A model generated the notes under the pieces. The model saw nothing but the letters and a program-made list of their open reading frames with translations, was not told the origin of the DNA and searched no databases. A stretch of 64,000 nt of DNA, from NCBI GenBank assembly GCA_019358875.1, contig JAHHIF010000016.1, positions 62,001-126,000 of the forward strand, in the 5' to 3' direction. Below, in pieces: positions 33,091 through 43,359 of this stretch. How positions within the stretch are numbered: the stretch's first letter is position 1; every line of letters begins with the position of its first letter. Source of the DNA: Symplocastrum torsivum CPER-KK1. Lineage in GTDB: Bacteria > Cyanobacteriota > Cyanobacteriia > Cyanobacteriales > Coleofasciculaceae. A program made the translations under genes and the position numbers.

Positions 33091-36000
33091 GTCATTTTGG
33101 GGTAAGGTAAGTGATGAATCTTCGCTGTAGATGTAACGAACTCCCAGGTGTTCAGCAATCTTTGCAAACAGGATTTCTTCTTGGAATGGTTTACGAATGA
33201 AGTCATCACAACCTGCTTTTAAGATGGCTTCTCGCTGTTCGTCAAAGGCACTGGCAGTTAGGGCAATAATGACAGTCTCTTGACCATTTGGCATTTGCTT
33301 AATTATTTGAGTTGCCTCATAGCCATCCATAACTGGCATTTGAATATCCATCAAGATTAGATGGGGTTGCCAACTTTGCCACACAGCTACAGCTTCTTGA
33401 CCATCAACGACTTCACGAACTTCAAAGCCCAAAGGTTGGAGTAGTTTCACAAGTAGGAGGCGGTTTACTCTTGAATCCTCAACGATCAAAACTCGATAAA
33501 TCGGTTGATTTGGCACCAAACCGATCACTCGCTGTCGAGGAACGCTTGCCTTTACATCTATTACCTTTACTGCACGAACTTTGATATCGAAGCTAAAAAT
33601 TGACCCTCTACCTGGTTGACTACTAACGTTAATATCGCCCCCAATTAATCGGACAAATTCTCGGCTAATGGGTAACCCCAAGCCAGTTCCTTCCATAGAC
33701 TCGTATCCTGTCCGGGTTTGCACAAAAGGGTCAAATAAGGAATCGAGTTCTGATGAGGCAATACCTTGCCCTGTGTCTTCGATCTCGAAGAGGAGGGATT
33801 GGGAATTGGGAATTGGGGATTGGGAATTGGGAATTGGGAATTGGGAATTGGAGGATGGAGGGGGGGAGGTATTAGAAAATCTTTCTTGCCGCCAGTTTCT
33901 AGTCCCTAGTTGCACACGCAGTGTGACACTACCTTGTTGAGTAAATTTAATGGCGTTACCCAGCAGGTTAATCAGGATTTGACGGAGTTTACTTTCATCG
34001 GTTTGAACGTATTGGGGAATATCGTTAGAACACAAAAAGGTGAGCTGCAATCCTTTAGATTGGGCTTTGAGTTGCAGCATCTTTTCAATTGAGTTGAGTA
34101 GCCCATAAAAATCAAAGCTGTTTTCATTTAAAGTCACCTGACCTGCTTCAATTTTGGACATTGAAAGAATGTCATTAATCAGAGTTAGCAAATGTTCCCC
34201 ACTCCGATTAATGATTCCTAAATGTTCTCGCTGTTCTGGTTCCAAAGAATTGTTATGAGCCAGTATTTGGCTAAAGCCTAGGATGGCATTGAGAGGAGTT
34301 CGCAGTTCATGACTCATGGAGGCGAGGAAGGCACTTTTGGCGCGGTTTGCAACTTCTGCGGCTTCTTTTGCTTGTCGTAGTTCTTCCTCTGTTTCCTTAA
34401 GGTAGGTAATGTCTGTTGAGGAGCCTACAATACCTCGGACTTGACCGTCAGTATCTATGAATGGACTAACAATTGTCTTGTACCATCGGCTTTCACCGTA
34501 ACAGTTTGTAATTGCTTCGGCAGGGATGATTTTGGGTTGGAGAGTCGTCATTACTTCCTGATTATTCATCAGGAATTCTTTGGACTGAGCGGGATTGCTA
34601 TTAAAGTCGCTATCTCGCTTGCCCAACATTTCCTTTACTGTTTTGCCATAGATGGCGGCACCTGCTTGGTTGATGGTTAGTATATGTCCCTGTTTGTCTT
34701 TCACAAAGATAGAAGAAGGAACAACGTCAATAACCTGACGCAGAAATTCCTGCTGTGCTTTGAGTTCTGCTTCTGCTTGCTTGCGCTGGATGATTAGGGA
34801 GGCGAGCCTTGCTAGGGACTCAATTACTTCCAACTCTCGTTTGTCAGGCGATCGCACTTCGGTAAAATACATGGCAAATGTGCCTAGCACCTTGCCTGTA
34901 TCCGACAAAATTGGCTCAGACCAGCAAGCTCTGAAACCATAAGATAAGGCACAATCTTTAAAAGCAGCCCACAAGGGATTGGTCGCGATATCTTCAACAA
35001 TTACAGGTTTGGCAAAATAAGCAGCCGTGCCACAGGAACCGATATTTGCTCCGATAGGGAGTGGATTGATCGCTTTTACCCAAGCTTCGGGGAGCTTCGG
35101 ATTGACATAAGGACGTAAATACTTACCGTCTTCGGAAGCTAAACAGATTGAGGAGCAAAGTTTTGGTGTGAGTTCATCAATCTGGGTAGTTAATTCCAGC
35201 AAAATGTCCTGCAATGATCTGCCTTGTGTGACCATCTTCAGGACTGTGTTCTGGGTCTTCTCCAACAACTGTCTTTGCTGACGCTCCGTGATATCCACTG
35301 CCATGGAAGCTAGTCCAATAACGGCACCATTCTCATCTAGCAGCAATGTGTTATACCACTCACAGATGATCGTTCGACCGGATGCCGTGAGGTTTTCGGT
35401 AATACTATGAAAACCGCCTTGCCCGGTCAGAAGTTGCTCGTAGAGCCTCTTGATTTCCCCTCTATTAGGTTTCGGGACGAGGAGTTGCCCCCCATGCTTA
35501 CCGATCGCTTCTGTTGCCTTGTAGCCAAATATTGCTTCAGCCGCTTGGTTCCAGGAAACGATTTCTCCCTTGGTATCCCATTCAATAACAGCAAGGGGAG
35601 TATTTTGGACTAAAAAGGAGAGTTTTTGCTGTTGAGACCTCAGGAGTTCTTCAGCAAGCTTGCGATCGCTAATGTCTTGATGAGAACCAACCATTCGCAC
35701 AGGGTTGCCAGCTTCATCCCAGAGTGCTTGTCCTCTTGCCAAAATCCATTTATAGCTGCCGTCAGAACCGCGTAGGCGATACTCAATAAGGTACTGGTGA
35801 GACTTTTTATCGAGGTAAGCCTGCAAGCAGTCGATCACCCGGTCAAGATCATCTGGATGTACACGAGTCTGCCATTCGTCAATGTGGGGACTAATTTCAG
35901 CGTCTTGATAGCCCAGCATTTCCTTCCATCGGCTAGAGAAGAAAACATCACTCGTGCTGATGTTCCAGTCCCAAATCCCGTCATTGTTGCCTTCAAGGGC

Positions 36001-38271
36001 TAATTGCCAGCGTTCTTCACTTTTCTTGAGTGCTGACTCGGCTTGTTGGCGAACTCGGATTTCTGCTTGTAACTGCTGATTTTGCCGATCCAGTTCAATC
36101 CGTCGCTGTGTCTCCTGTTCGAGGAGATTGGCTTGCGCGATCGCAATTCCCATTTGAGCGGCAACTGCTTCTAATAATGCAATCTCCTCGTTTGTCCAGT
36201 GACGGAAGCGATCATACTGATGAATACCAATCGCTCCATTCGGTTTCCCCTGATAGGAAGTCCGGACTACCAGCATCGACTTTAAACCTAGCTGACGACA
36301 CAAAGGAGCTGCTGCTGCTAAGAGAGGGTCGCTCATGACATCATCAGATGCGATCGCTGAGTCTCGATCTAACATCAACTCAGCATGAGGATTGCCCATC
36401 ACTGGGATTTCTCTGCTTAAGATTGATTCCAATTCAGGTTGCTTGTACTCAGCGACCAAAGGGATTTGAGGACTTGGGTTTTCAATGTGGGTATGAATCA
36501 GGCAACGATTGACCCCAAAAGCCTCACCAATTTGGGTGGCGGCAGTTTGAAAGACTTGCTCTGGATTCAAGCTAGAGCGAATTTCTTGAGTAATATGGCT
36601 CAGCAATAACACTCGCTGGATTTGCCGATCAAGCTCGGCTTGTGCTGTCGCAAGTTCAATCTCTACCTGCTTGCGCTGGGTGATATCGACCCAATACCCG
36701 ACACCCTCAATTGCGTTGCCTGCCTCGTCATAGACGAGTTTCAGCTCATCATAGATCCAGCGATAGGTGCCGTCTTTGTGCAAAAAGCGGTATTCATGGG
36801 AGTGATATCCTTTTTCAAATAGATGTGAGAGTTCTGCCAGGACGCGCTCAATATCTTCTGGATGGATATGGTTAAACCAGAATCCGGAATCTTCAAGAAA
36901 TTCTTTCGCCTCGTAGCCCGTTACTGAGGTAACGTTATCACTGATCCAAGTTGCTCTATAGTCGCCCGATAGTTGGCAACTATAAATAATTGCTGGGCTG
37001 GAGATGAGCAGGGATTTTAAACGTTCAGTTACGATTTGAAGCTCGTTTTCTGCTTGCTTGCGTTCGGTAATGTCAGTCTGAACACCAATGAAGTTTGTCA
37101 AGCAACCAGTTACATCTCGAACCGGGGTAATCCAAAATTCATTCCAGAACAGGGTGCCATCTTTACGATAGTTACGCAGAATAAATTGACCTTCTCTACC
37201 TTCAGCAATTGCACCTCGTAGTTCTTTAATCGCGGGTTGAGAAGTATCTATTCCCTGCAAGAAACGACAGCTTGTGCCGAGTACTTCCTCTCGTTGGTAG
37301 CCCGTCATCTTCTCAAACCCAGAATTGACGTAAATCACTGGATTATCATGCGCTTGAGCATCACTAATGATGATGCCATTGTTCGAGGCTGCGATCGCTC
37401 TTTCTAGAAGTTGTAAACGTTCAAGTGTCTGCTTACGTTCAGTGATATCTCGTCCTTCTGGAATCAGCAAGACAACGTTACCTGTTTCATCAAATACGGG
37501 TTTTAGAGAGAAGTCAACCGTGGCGACTCTATCCCCAACACCCCTAACATCAACTTCATAACGCACAAACTCACCTTGAGCAGCAGATGCGATCGCGTGC
37601 TTTAATTGATTCTGTGTTTCTTGTGAAAGTGTCCACCACCGCGCTTCCCAAAACGGCTTGCCAGCAATATCACCATGCCCAATCCCACCAAAATGTAATG
37701 CTGTTTGGTTGATTTCTATTATTGTGCCGTCTGGTAATAGTAGCCCGGTAAACTGAAAGGTATTGTTAAAAATAGCTCGGAATTTCCTCTCGCTCTCCCG
37801 CAGCGAGGACTCTGTTCGTTTGCGAACCTCTATTTCCTGTTGCAGTTGGATATTTTGCTCTTTAAGAAGCTTCGGGAGCCTTTGCAGGGTGAGTTGAGTT
37901 TCTATACGGGCGAGAACTTCTTGGGCCTGAAACGGTTTGGTGATGTAATCTACACCTCCAATAGCAAAGGCTTTAACTTTATTGAGTTCTTCGTGGAGAG
38001 CGCTCAAAAAAATTACAGGAATTTCACGGGTTTGAGGGATGGCTTTCAACTTTTGACAAACTTCATAGCCATCCATTTGAGGCATGATAATATCAAGCAA
38101 AATCAAATCTGGAAGAGCATCCATCGCTGCATTCAAAGCTAGCTGTCCAGAAATGGCTCGTTGAACTTTATACCCTCGGTTGGTTAGGATTTTGGATAAA
38201 AAGTGCAGGTTACTCGACTTGTCATCGACAATTAATATTTTTATTTCTTGATTATCCATAAATCCTATCAA
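33076..38271 (-). CDS. Hybrid histidine kinase with LOV, PAS and GAF domains
   Basis: A very large soluble kinase of 1731 residues. Approximate domains are receiver 10-125 (D60), PAS 163-280, LOV 288-405, PAS 415-535, GAF 550-720, PAS 755-875, PAS 885-1005, GAF 1010-1165, PAS 1170-1295, HisKA near 1320 ([10 protein letters not shown]), HATPase to about 1570, and receiver 1595-1715. The LOV domain has the flavin-linking C335 in [19 protein letters not shown] and G-V-Q-T-D-I-T. Blue-light sensing is therefore predicted. Neither GAF shows a bilin-binding Cys-His pair. GGGAATT heptamers add a P-I-P-N-S-Q repeat before the G1 box. It lies 10 bases after the 656-residue kinase gene and is likely cotranscribed with it. 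Confidence 0.92.
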   Translation of the reverse strand: MIGFMDNQEIKILIVDDKSSNLHFLSKILTNRGYKVQRAISGQLALNAAMDALPDLILLDIIMPQMDGYEVCQKLKAIPQTREIPVIFLSALHEELNKVKAFAIGGVDYITKPFQAQEVLARIETQLTLQRLPKLLKEQNIQLQQEIEVRKRTESSLRESERKFRAIFNNTFQFTGLLLPDGTIIEINQTALHFGGIGHGDIAGKPFWEARWWTLSQETQNQLKHAIASAAQGEFVRYEVDVRGVGDRVATVDFSLKPVFDETGNVVLLIPEGRDITERKQTLERLQLLERAIAASNNGIIISDAQAHDNPVIYVNSGFEKMTGYQREEVLGTSCRFLQGIDTSQPAIKELRGAIAEGREGQFILRNYRKDGTLFWNEFWITPVRDVTGCLTNFIGVQTDITERKQAENELQIVTERLKSLLISSPAIIYSCQLSGDYRATWISDNVTSVTGYEAKEFLEDSGFWFNHIHPEDIERVLAELSHLFEKGYHSHEYRFLHKDGTYRWIYDELKLVYDEAGNAIEGVGYWVDITQRKQVEIELATAQAELDRQIQRVLLLSHITQEIRSSLNPEQVFQTAATQIGEAFGVNRCLIHTHIENPSPQIPLVAEYKQPELESILSREIPVMGNPHAELMLDRDSAIASDDVMSDPLLAAAAPLCRQLGLKSMLVVRTSYQGKPNGAIGIHQYDRFRHWTNEEIALLEAVAAQMGIAIAQANLLEQETQRRIELDRQNQQLQAEIRVRQQAESALKKSEERWQLALEGNNDGIWDWNISTSDVFFSSRWKEMLGYQDAEISPHIDEWQTRVHPDDLDRVIDCLQAYLDKKSHQYLIEYRLRGSDGSYKWILARGQALWDEAGNPVRMVGSHQDISDRKLAEELLRSQQQKLSFLVQNTPLAVIEWDTKGEIVSWNQAAEAIFGYKATEAIGKHGGQLLVPKPNRGEIKRLYEQLLTGQGGFHSITENLTASGRTIICEWYNTLLLDENGAVIGLASMAVDITERQQRQLLEKTQNTVLKMVTQGRSLQDILLELTTQIDELTPKLCSSICLASEDGKYLRPYVNPKLPEAWVKAINPLPIGANIGSCGTAAYFAKPVIVEDIATNPLWAAFKDCALSYGFRACWSEPILSDTGKVLGTFAMYFTEVRSPDKRELEVIESLARLASLIIQRKQAEAELKAQQEFLRQVIDVVPSSIFVKDKQGHILTINQAGAAIYGKTVKEMLGKRDSDFNSNPAQSKEFLMNNQEVMTTLQPKIIPAEAITNCYGESRWYKTIVSPFIDTDGQVRGIVGSSTDITYLKETEEELRQAKEAAEVANRAKSAFLASMSHELRTPLNAILGFSQILAHNNSLEPEQREHLGIINRSGEHLLTLINDILSMSKIEAGQVTLNENSFDFYGLLNSIEKMLQLKAQSKGLQLTFLCSNDIPQYVQTDESKLRQILINLLGNAIKFTQQGSVTLRVQLGTRNWRQERFSNTSPPPSSNSQFPIPNSQSPIPNSQSLLFEIEDTGQGIASSELDSLFDPFVQTRTGYESMEGTGLGLPISREFVRLIGGDINVSSQPGRGSIFSFDIKVRAVKVIDVKASVPRQRVIGLVPNQPIYRVLIVEDSRVNRLLLVKLLQPLGFEVREVVDGQEAVAVWQSWQPHLILMDIQMPVMDGYEATQIIKQMPNGQETVIIALTASAFDEQREAILKAGCDDFIRKPFQEEILFAKIAEHLGVRYIYSEDSSLTLPQNDLKSC
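33794..33852. repeat. GGGAATT heptamers within the LOV kinase ATPase domain
   Basis: About eight tandem GGGAATT-type heptamers. On the coding strand three heptamers (21 bases) give one seven-residue unit, P-I-P-N-S-Q-S or -F, so the frame is kept. The insert lies directly before the [11 protein letters not shown] motif. Confidence 0.85.
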
Positions 38272-38281
38272 TCCTCAATCT

Positions 38282-40252
38282 TTAACGACTAGAATTCAAT
38301 GAATCCATAACGGATTGAGCTAAACGGACGATCTCATCAAAACGAAAATCATTAGCTAAATCATTTAGAGCTTCAGCTAAAGGGGCAGAAGTCTCTGGAA
38401 TTTGCTCGATTAGAGCCAAAACAGACTCTTCCCTAAGTGTATTCGCTGCCTGATATAGACTGGCTATCCAGTCGGGGGGCATCTCTGCTAATTTATTTAA
38501 GAAAAAGGAATCCTGTTTTCTTCCAGCATTGAATTTTCGAGGTGCTGTTATTGATTGATGCAGATTTTCATAAAGATATAGAACTTCCAAATGTTGACTA
38601 ATTTTTTCAAAAATTATTTCTTCACTAAATGGTTTATGCACCAAATCGTCGGCACCAGTGGCTAAAATTTCTCCTCGCTTCTCTTCAAAGACGCTAGCTG
38701 TGACGACAATGATAATCGTAGCCTGACGGAATTGGCTATTGGAAGATATGGATTCTTCAGTATATCTTGCTGTATCCCAACAATCTATAAGTGCCTTCTC
38801 CTTGGCTCGTATCTGTCTTATTGCCTCTAACCCACTCATGACAGGCATCCGTGTATCCATAAAAACCAGGTGAGGTTGCCAACTTTCCCAAATAGTAAGT
38901 CCTTCTAAACCATTCGTCGCTTCACGCACTTCAAAACTTAAGGGTTCGAGCAGCTTGACTAACAGTAAACGGTTAGCCTTAGTATCATCAACTACAAGAA
39001 TTCGATGCATTTCTCGACCGGGTTCTAAGCCAATTACTCGCTGATGGGGTTGACTTGTGACTTGAGATAAATCAGCCTCAGATAATTTAATAGTAAATTG
39101 AAACGTTGTTCCCTCACCCAAAACACTGCTAACCCGAATCTCTCCTCCCATTAGCTCTACAAAGTTTTTGGTAATTGCTAAACCTAAGCCAGTTCCTCCA
39201 GCAGTTGCCCGACCTGCTGAAGTTTGCACAAAGGCATCAAATAAAGTCTCAATTTCTTCTGGAGCAATTCCTAGACCTGTATCGCTAACTGAAAACTGAA
39301 GCGAGGATTCTGATTTCTTACTCTTGCCTACAGTAAGAGTAACACCACCATAGTTAGTAAATTTGATAGCATTTGAGAGGAGATTAAGTAAGCAACTTCG
39401 TAGCTTTTGTTCGTCAGTTCTGATGTACTGGGGAACATTAGGGGAGACAATAACTATAAAATCTAAATTCTTTTGTTCAGTTTGAATTTGAAAAAGGTCT
39501 TCAATATTGTCAAGAAGACGGTATAAATCAAAGCTCTTTTGATTGAGGTCAATTAGCCCTGCCTCAATTTTAGACAAGTCTAAAATATCATCAATTAATT
39601 CTAGTAAATGCTCACCACTCCCATTAATAATTTCTAGAAACTCACGCTGTTCAGCGGTTAGTTGAGAATTCCGGTTCATTAATTGAGTAAACCCCAGGAT
39701 GGCATTGAGAGGGGTACGGAGTTCATGGCTCATATTCGCAAGAAATTCACTTTTAGCCTGATTAGCAGCAGCGGCAGCTTGTTCAGCTTTCTGTCGTTCT
39801 TGGATTTCTTTCTGTAGCTGTTTATTTTGTTCTTGAAGTTGATTTTGTTTTTCTTGGAGTTGTGTAGAGAGCAGCTGAATCATTAGTTGGTGTTCAATCC
39901 GAGCTAAAACCTCTTCAACATGAAAAGGTTTAGTGATGTAATCTACGCCACCAACTTGAAAGGCTCGCACTTTATCTATTACTTCATCTAGGGCACTGAT
40001 AAAAATTACCGGAATGTCACGAGTTTGCTCATCTGCTTTCAATCGTTCACAAACCTCATAGCCATCCATTTCTGGCATTTTGATATCAAGTAAAATCAAA
40101 TCGGGCGGAGATGATCGTGCTGTTCTAATTGCCATTTGACCTTTAGCCGCACCTCGAACTTTATATCCTTGTGTAGATAAAGTATTGGACAAGAGCTGGA
40201 GATTTTCTAAGGTGTCATCAACAATTAAAATATTTCCTTTGTTACTGTTCAT
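38282..40252 (-). CDS. Hybrid histidine kinase, REC-HK-REC
   Basis: A 656-residue soluble kinase with no obvious sensor domain. The N-terminal receiver (about 6-125) has D56 in L-L-D-I-K-M-P. A long coiled coil (about 125-165) leads to HisKA with [10 protein letters not shown] near 175, and HATPase with D-T-G-L-G-I-A and G-T-G-L-G-L. A second receiver (about 415-560) has D-T-R-M-P at its phosphorylation site. The final 80 residues (P-P-D-W-I-A-S-L-Y-Q-A-A-N-T) form a helical tail shared with the 901-residue neighbour. It looks like an HPt domain without the His. It lies between two other kinase genes on the same strand. Confidence 0.9.
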   Translation of the reverse strand: MNSNKGNILIVDDTLENLQLLSNTLSTQGYKVRGAAKGQMAIRTARSSPPDLILLDIKMPEMDGYEVCERLKADEQTRDIPVIFISALDEVIDKVRAFQVGGVDYITKPFHVEEVLARIEHQLMIQLLSTQLQEKQNQLQEQNKQLQKEIQERQKAEQAAAAANQAKSEFLANMSHELRTPLNAILGFTQLMNRNSQLTAEQREFLEIINGSGEHLLELIDDILDLSKIEAGLIDLNQKSFDLYRLLDNIEDLFQIQTEQKNLDFIVIVSPNVPQYIRTDEQKLRSCLLNLLSNAIKFTNYGGVTLTVGKSKKSESSLQFSVSDTGLGIAPEEIETLFDAFVQTSAGRATAGGTGLGLAITKNFVELMGGEIRVSSVLGEGTTFQFTIKLSEADLSQVTSQPHQRVIGLEPGREMHRILVVDDTKANRLLLVKLLEPLSFEVREATNGLEGLTIWESWQPHLVFMDTRMPVMSGLEAIRQIRAKEKALIDCWDTARYTEESISSNSQFRQATIIIVVTASVFEEKRGEILATGADDLVHKPFSEEIIFEKISQHLEVLYLYENLHQSITAPRKFNAGRKQDSFFLNKLAEMPPDWIASLYQAANTLREESVLALIEQIPETSAPLAEALNDLANDFRFDEIVRLAQSVMDSLNSSR

Positions 40253-40279
40253 TTCTCGCTTTTCGGTTGATTTGAGCTA

Positions 40280-40433
40280 AGAGGATGTCTGAAAAGTCAT
40301 AATCGAAACGCTTAAACGGTAGCGATCCCCCTAAGTCCCCCTTAAAAAGGGGGACTTTGAGAAGATCTCCCCCCTTAAAAAGGAGGGCTGGGGGGGATCT
40401 AAATCAACTTTTGACACTTCTCAGACATCCTCT
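40280..40433. mobile_element. MITE supplying the 3' end of the 901-residue kinase gene
   Basis: The left end AGAGGATGTCTGAAAAGT (40280-40297) and the right end ACTTCTCAGACATCCTCT (40416-40433) are inverted repeats with one mismatch in 18. A TA lies at or next to each end. The interior (40323-40404) has CCCCCTTAAAAAGGGGG and a second, matching purine-rich block like the element at 31309-31481. The right end encodes V-E-D-V-stop, the last codons of the neighbouring kinase. Confidence 0.75.
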
Positions 40434-43126
40434 ACGGCTTTATTGTTAGTATCTTCAATTAACTGAATAATTTGGTCACAACGAAAGCTATTAACCCAAT
40501 CGATTAGAGTTTCGCGTAAAAAAGTATGATTTGAGGGAATTTGTTCAAGAAGTTGAAAAATCTGTTCATTATCAATCAAATCAGCGGCTTGATAAAGTTT
40601 GCTGACCCATTCCGTTGGCATTGTAGTGAGAGATTCCGGCAATGATGCACCAGTCTTTATTTCTTGCAAGGGAGATGATAATTCTTCATAAACATAGCTC
40701 ACACCTAAGTATTGAGCCATTTTGTCAAAGATGACAGCTTCGCGAAAAGGCTTGCGGACAAAATCGTCACAGCCTGCGGATAAAATAACAGCGCGTTCTT
40801 CTTCTAAGATACTGGCTGTTAGGGCAATAATTGCTGTCGCCTGACCTTTCAAATGGGCTTTAATGTGTTTAGTCGCTTCATAGCCATCCATCACAGGCAT
40901 CCGCATATCCATCCAAATCAGGTGCGGTTCAAAGCGTTCCCAAATTGCGATCGCTTCTTTGCCATTACTCGCTTCTTTTGTTTCAAAACCAAGGGGATTG
41001 AGCAATCTCAGCAACAGTTGGCGATTGCTCCATTTATCATCAACAATCAGGATACGGTAACTCTGTTGGTTAGGTGCTAAGGCAACAACACGGCGTGTTG
41101 GTTGTTTGTCTTCAATAATATCTGTAGCCGTGACTATGCTGATTTTGATGTCAAATTTGAAGGTTGTACCGCGTCCCAGTTCACTCGTAATCTGAATCTC
41201 TCCCCCCATCAATTGAACAAATTGCCGAGCAATTGATAACCCTAAGCCAGTACCCTCTTGGGACTCTATCCCAGCTTGGCTTTGCACAAAGGCTTCAAAA
41301 ATACTTTCTAATTCCTCTGGAGCAATGCCTATTCCCGTATCTTCAACCTCGAAAAGTAGGGAGTACGGGGTTGAAGACTTCTCTTGTCCATTCCCGATTC
41401 CCGATTCCCCAATTCCCAATTCCCAATTTCCCTTTCCCACCCTTACCCACACTGCGCCTTCTTGCGTAAACTTAAGAGCATTATTGAGTAAGTTAATCAA
41501 AACTTGTCGTAGTTTGACTTGATCAGTGCGAATGTATTGGGGAACATCGGCATTGCACTCAACAACCAACTGTAAATCTTGTGCATCCGCTTTGACTTGA
41601 AACATATCTTCCAAGTCATCCAGTAATTGATACAAGTCAAAGTTACTTTCGTTGAGGGTAATTCGTCCGGCTTCAATTTTGGACAAATCTAGAACATTGT
41701 TGATTAGGGTAAGCAGGTGTTCGCCACTGCGGTTAATGATGCTGACATTTTCCTGTTGTTCAGGATTTAGGCTGTGGCTGCGAGTTAAGAGTTGTGAAAA
41801 GCCAAGAATTGCGTTGAGGGGGGAGCGAAGTTCATGGCTCATATTGGCAAGAAACGTGCTTTTGGCACGGTTGGCGGCTTCAGCAGCTTCTTTTGCTTCT
41901 TGTAATGCCGCTTCGGCAAGCTTACGAGTGCTAATGTTTCGTGCTACCCAGATTGCGGAATCGTGCGGCATTGGTGAGATGCTGGCAGAGAACCACAACT
42001 GCTCGTCTGCTAGGGGTAGCCTGTAGTCAAAATTGACAATCTGTTGTGTCTCAATCGCTTGCCGAACTTTGCTAAACCACGTCTCGCTTGTTTCTGGAAG
42101 AAAAAATTGTTCAATAGTGAGGCTGATTAAGTCAGTATCAGCATTGTACAAGCGGCTTGGGTTAGTTGGAGCAACTTCGATTGCGCCTTGCTCATCAACC
42201 ACGATTACAACATCAGTCATCGCTTCAAAGATGGCGCGGATTTTCTCTTCAGACTGGCGTAGTTTTTCCTCAAGTAAATGGCGATCGGTAGTGTCACGCG
42301 CTACCCAAATTACGGCATTATCCTCAATGGGTGAAATACTAGCACTAGACCATACTTCTTTCCCTTCAATGATCAGGCTGTACTCAACGTTTATAGTTTG
42401 CCGAGTGTTTAGTGTTTGTTGGATATACCCCAGAAAGATATCGGCTTGCTCTTTTTCAAATACTTCATGCAAGGTTTTACCGATTTTAGTATCAGCAGGT
42501 TTGTAGAGCATTGCTGGATTACTAGAAGCAATTTTTAGATGTCGTCCTTGGGCATCAAAAACGAAGATTAATTCTGTCATTGCAGCAAATATACCCCGCA
42601 TTTCTGCCTCAGCTTGTGCTAATTCAGCAGTGCGTTCAGCAACTTTTTGTTCTAGGGCTGTGTTTAATTGTTCAAGTTCAGTATTGATTTTTTTAAGGGT
42701 TTCATTAGCTTGTGCTAATTGTTGCCTCTGAGCATAGCAGCGCAAAGCTTCTGTAACCGTCAAATTGAGGTCGGTAGAGTCCCACGGCTTAGCAATGTAA
42801 CGATAGAGGCTAGCAAAATTGACGGCATTAGCTACCGCTTCGACACTGGCTTGTCCAGTCAATAGTATCTTCAACGTTTTGGGATAGTGAGTATGAATCT
42901 GTATCAAGAGTTCATCTCCTTTCATCCCTGGCATGATTTGGTCAGAGATAATCAGAGGAATTTCAATGTCCTCTTCTTTTAATTCGGCACAAATCTCTAG
43001 GGCTTCCTGACTACTTTCTGCCAGTTCAATTTCATAATCATTACCCAAGTGTTGAATGAGTTGATCTCTAAGACTAACGAGTACAACTCTTTCATCATCC
43101 ACACAGATAATTGTTGGTTTAGCCAT
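40421..43126 (-). CDS. Hybrid histidine kinase, REC-PAS-PAS-HK-REC
   Basis: A 901-residue soluble kinase. The N-terminal receiver (about 4-125) has D62 in I-I-S-D-Q-I-M-P-G-M-K-G and K-P-W, a form seen in RpfG-like regulators. A coiled coil (about 135-175) is followed by two similar PAS domains (about 178-290 and 295-410), HisKA with M-S-H-E-L-R-S-P-L-N near 435, HATPase, and a receiver (about 685-810). The C-terminal helical tail has P-T-E-W-V-S-K-L-Y-Q-A-A. GGGAATT heptamers (41390-41441) add G-I-G-E-S-G-I-G before L-L-F-E-V-E-D-T-G-I-G. The last four codons and the stop come from a MITE end. It is the first gene of the three-kinase series. Confidence 0.92.
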   Translation of the reverse strand: MAKPTIICVDDERVVLVSLRDQLIQHLGNDYEIELAESSQEALEICAELKEEDIEIPLIISDQIMPGMKGDELLIQIHTHYPKTLKILLTGQASVEAVANAVNFASLYRYIAKPWDSTDLNLTVTEALRCYAQRQQLAQANETLKKINTELEQLNTALEQKVAERTAELAQAEAEMRGIFAAMTELIFVFDAQGRHLKIASSNPAMLYKPADTKIGKTLHEVFEKEQADIFLGYIQQTLNTRQTINVEYSLIIEGKEVWSSASISPIEDNAVIWVARDTTDRHLLEEKLRQSEEKIRAIFEAMTDVVIVVDEQGAIEVAPTNPSRLYNADTDLISLTIEQFFLPETSETWFSKVRQAIETQQIVNFDYRLPLADEQLWFSASISPMPHDSAIWVARNISTRKLAEAALQEAKEAAEAANRAKSTFLANMSHELRSPLNAILGFSQLLTRSHSLNPEQQENVSIINRSGEHLLTLINNVLDLSKIEAGRITLNESNFDLYQLLDDLEDMFQVKADAQDLQLVVECNADVPQYIRTDQVKLRQVLINLLNNALKFTQEGAVWVRVGKGNWELGIGESGIGNGQEKSSTPYSLLFEVEDTGIGIAPEELESIFEAFVQSQAGIESQEGTGLGLSIARQFVQLMGGEIQITSELGRGTTFKFDIKISIVTATDIIEDKQPTRRVVALAPNQQSYRILIVDDKWSNRQLLLRLLNPLGFETKEASNGKEAIAIWERFEPHLIWMDMRMPVMDGYEATKHIKAHLKGQATAIIALTASILEEERAVILSAGCDDFVRKPFREAVIFDKMAQYLGVSYVYEELSSPLQEIKTGASLPESLTTMPTEWVSKLYQAADLIDNEQIFQLLEQIPSNHTFLRETLIDWVNSFRCDQIIQLIEDTNNKAVEDV
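41390..41441. repeat. AATTCCC heptamers within the 901-residue kinase ATPase domain
   Basis: Tandem GATTCCC/AATTCCC heptamers are translated as W-E-L-G-I-G-E-S-G-I-G. Relative to the gene they run opposite to those in the LOV kinase, yet sit at the same place before the G1 box. Confidence 0.85.
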
Positions 43127-43288
43127 TCTTTCCCTCCAACCCAGATTTGAGGGTTTCGATTAATGTTGTATTGTTCTAAGGCGCTTGTTGGTAGCAAGGA
43201 AAATTGGCATCCTGATAGGTTCGTTCAATTGCCACCTAATCTGTTTATTCTGTCAGTATGCACTATAGCTTTCGGAAGTTGGAGGAAA

Positions 43289-43320
43289 AAGGGAAAGGTA
43301 GTAAAAGTCTCTTTTCCCTT
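43289..43320 (-). terminator. Intrinsic terminator after the acetyltransferase gene
   Basis: AAGGGAAA (43289-43296) pairs with TTTCCCTT (43313-43320). On the minus strand the stem is followed by a short T run. It lies 40 bases after the acetyltransferase stop and insulates the kinase series. Confidence 0.5.
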
Positions 43321-43359
43321 CCCCTTTAACCTTTTCCCTAATAACACCGTAAGACGTAC

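Noticed and set aside
33076..38271. Bilin-binding cyanobacteriochrome GAF domains in the LOV kinase
   Set aside because: Neither GAF domain has the Cys-His chromophore pair or the characteristic surrounding residues.
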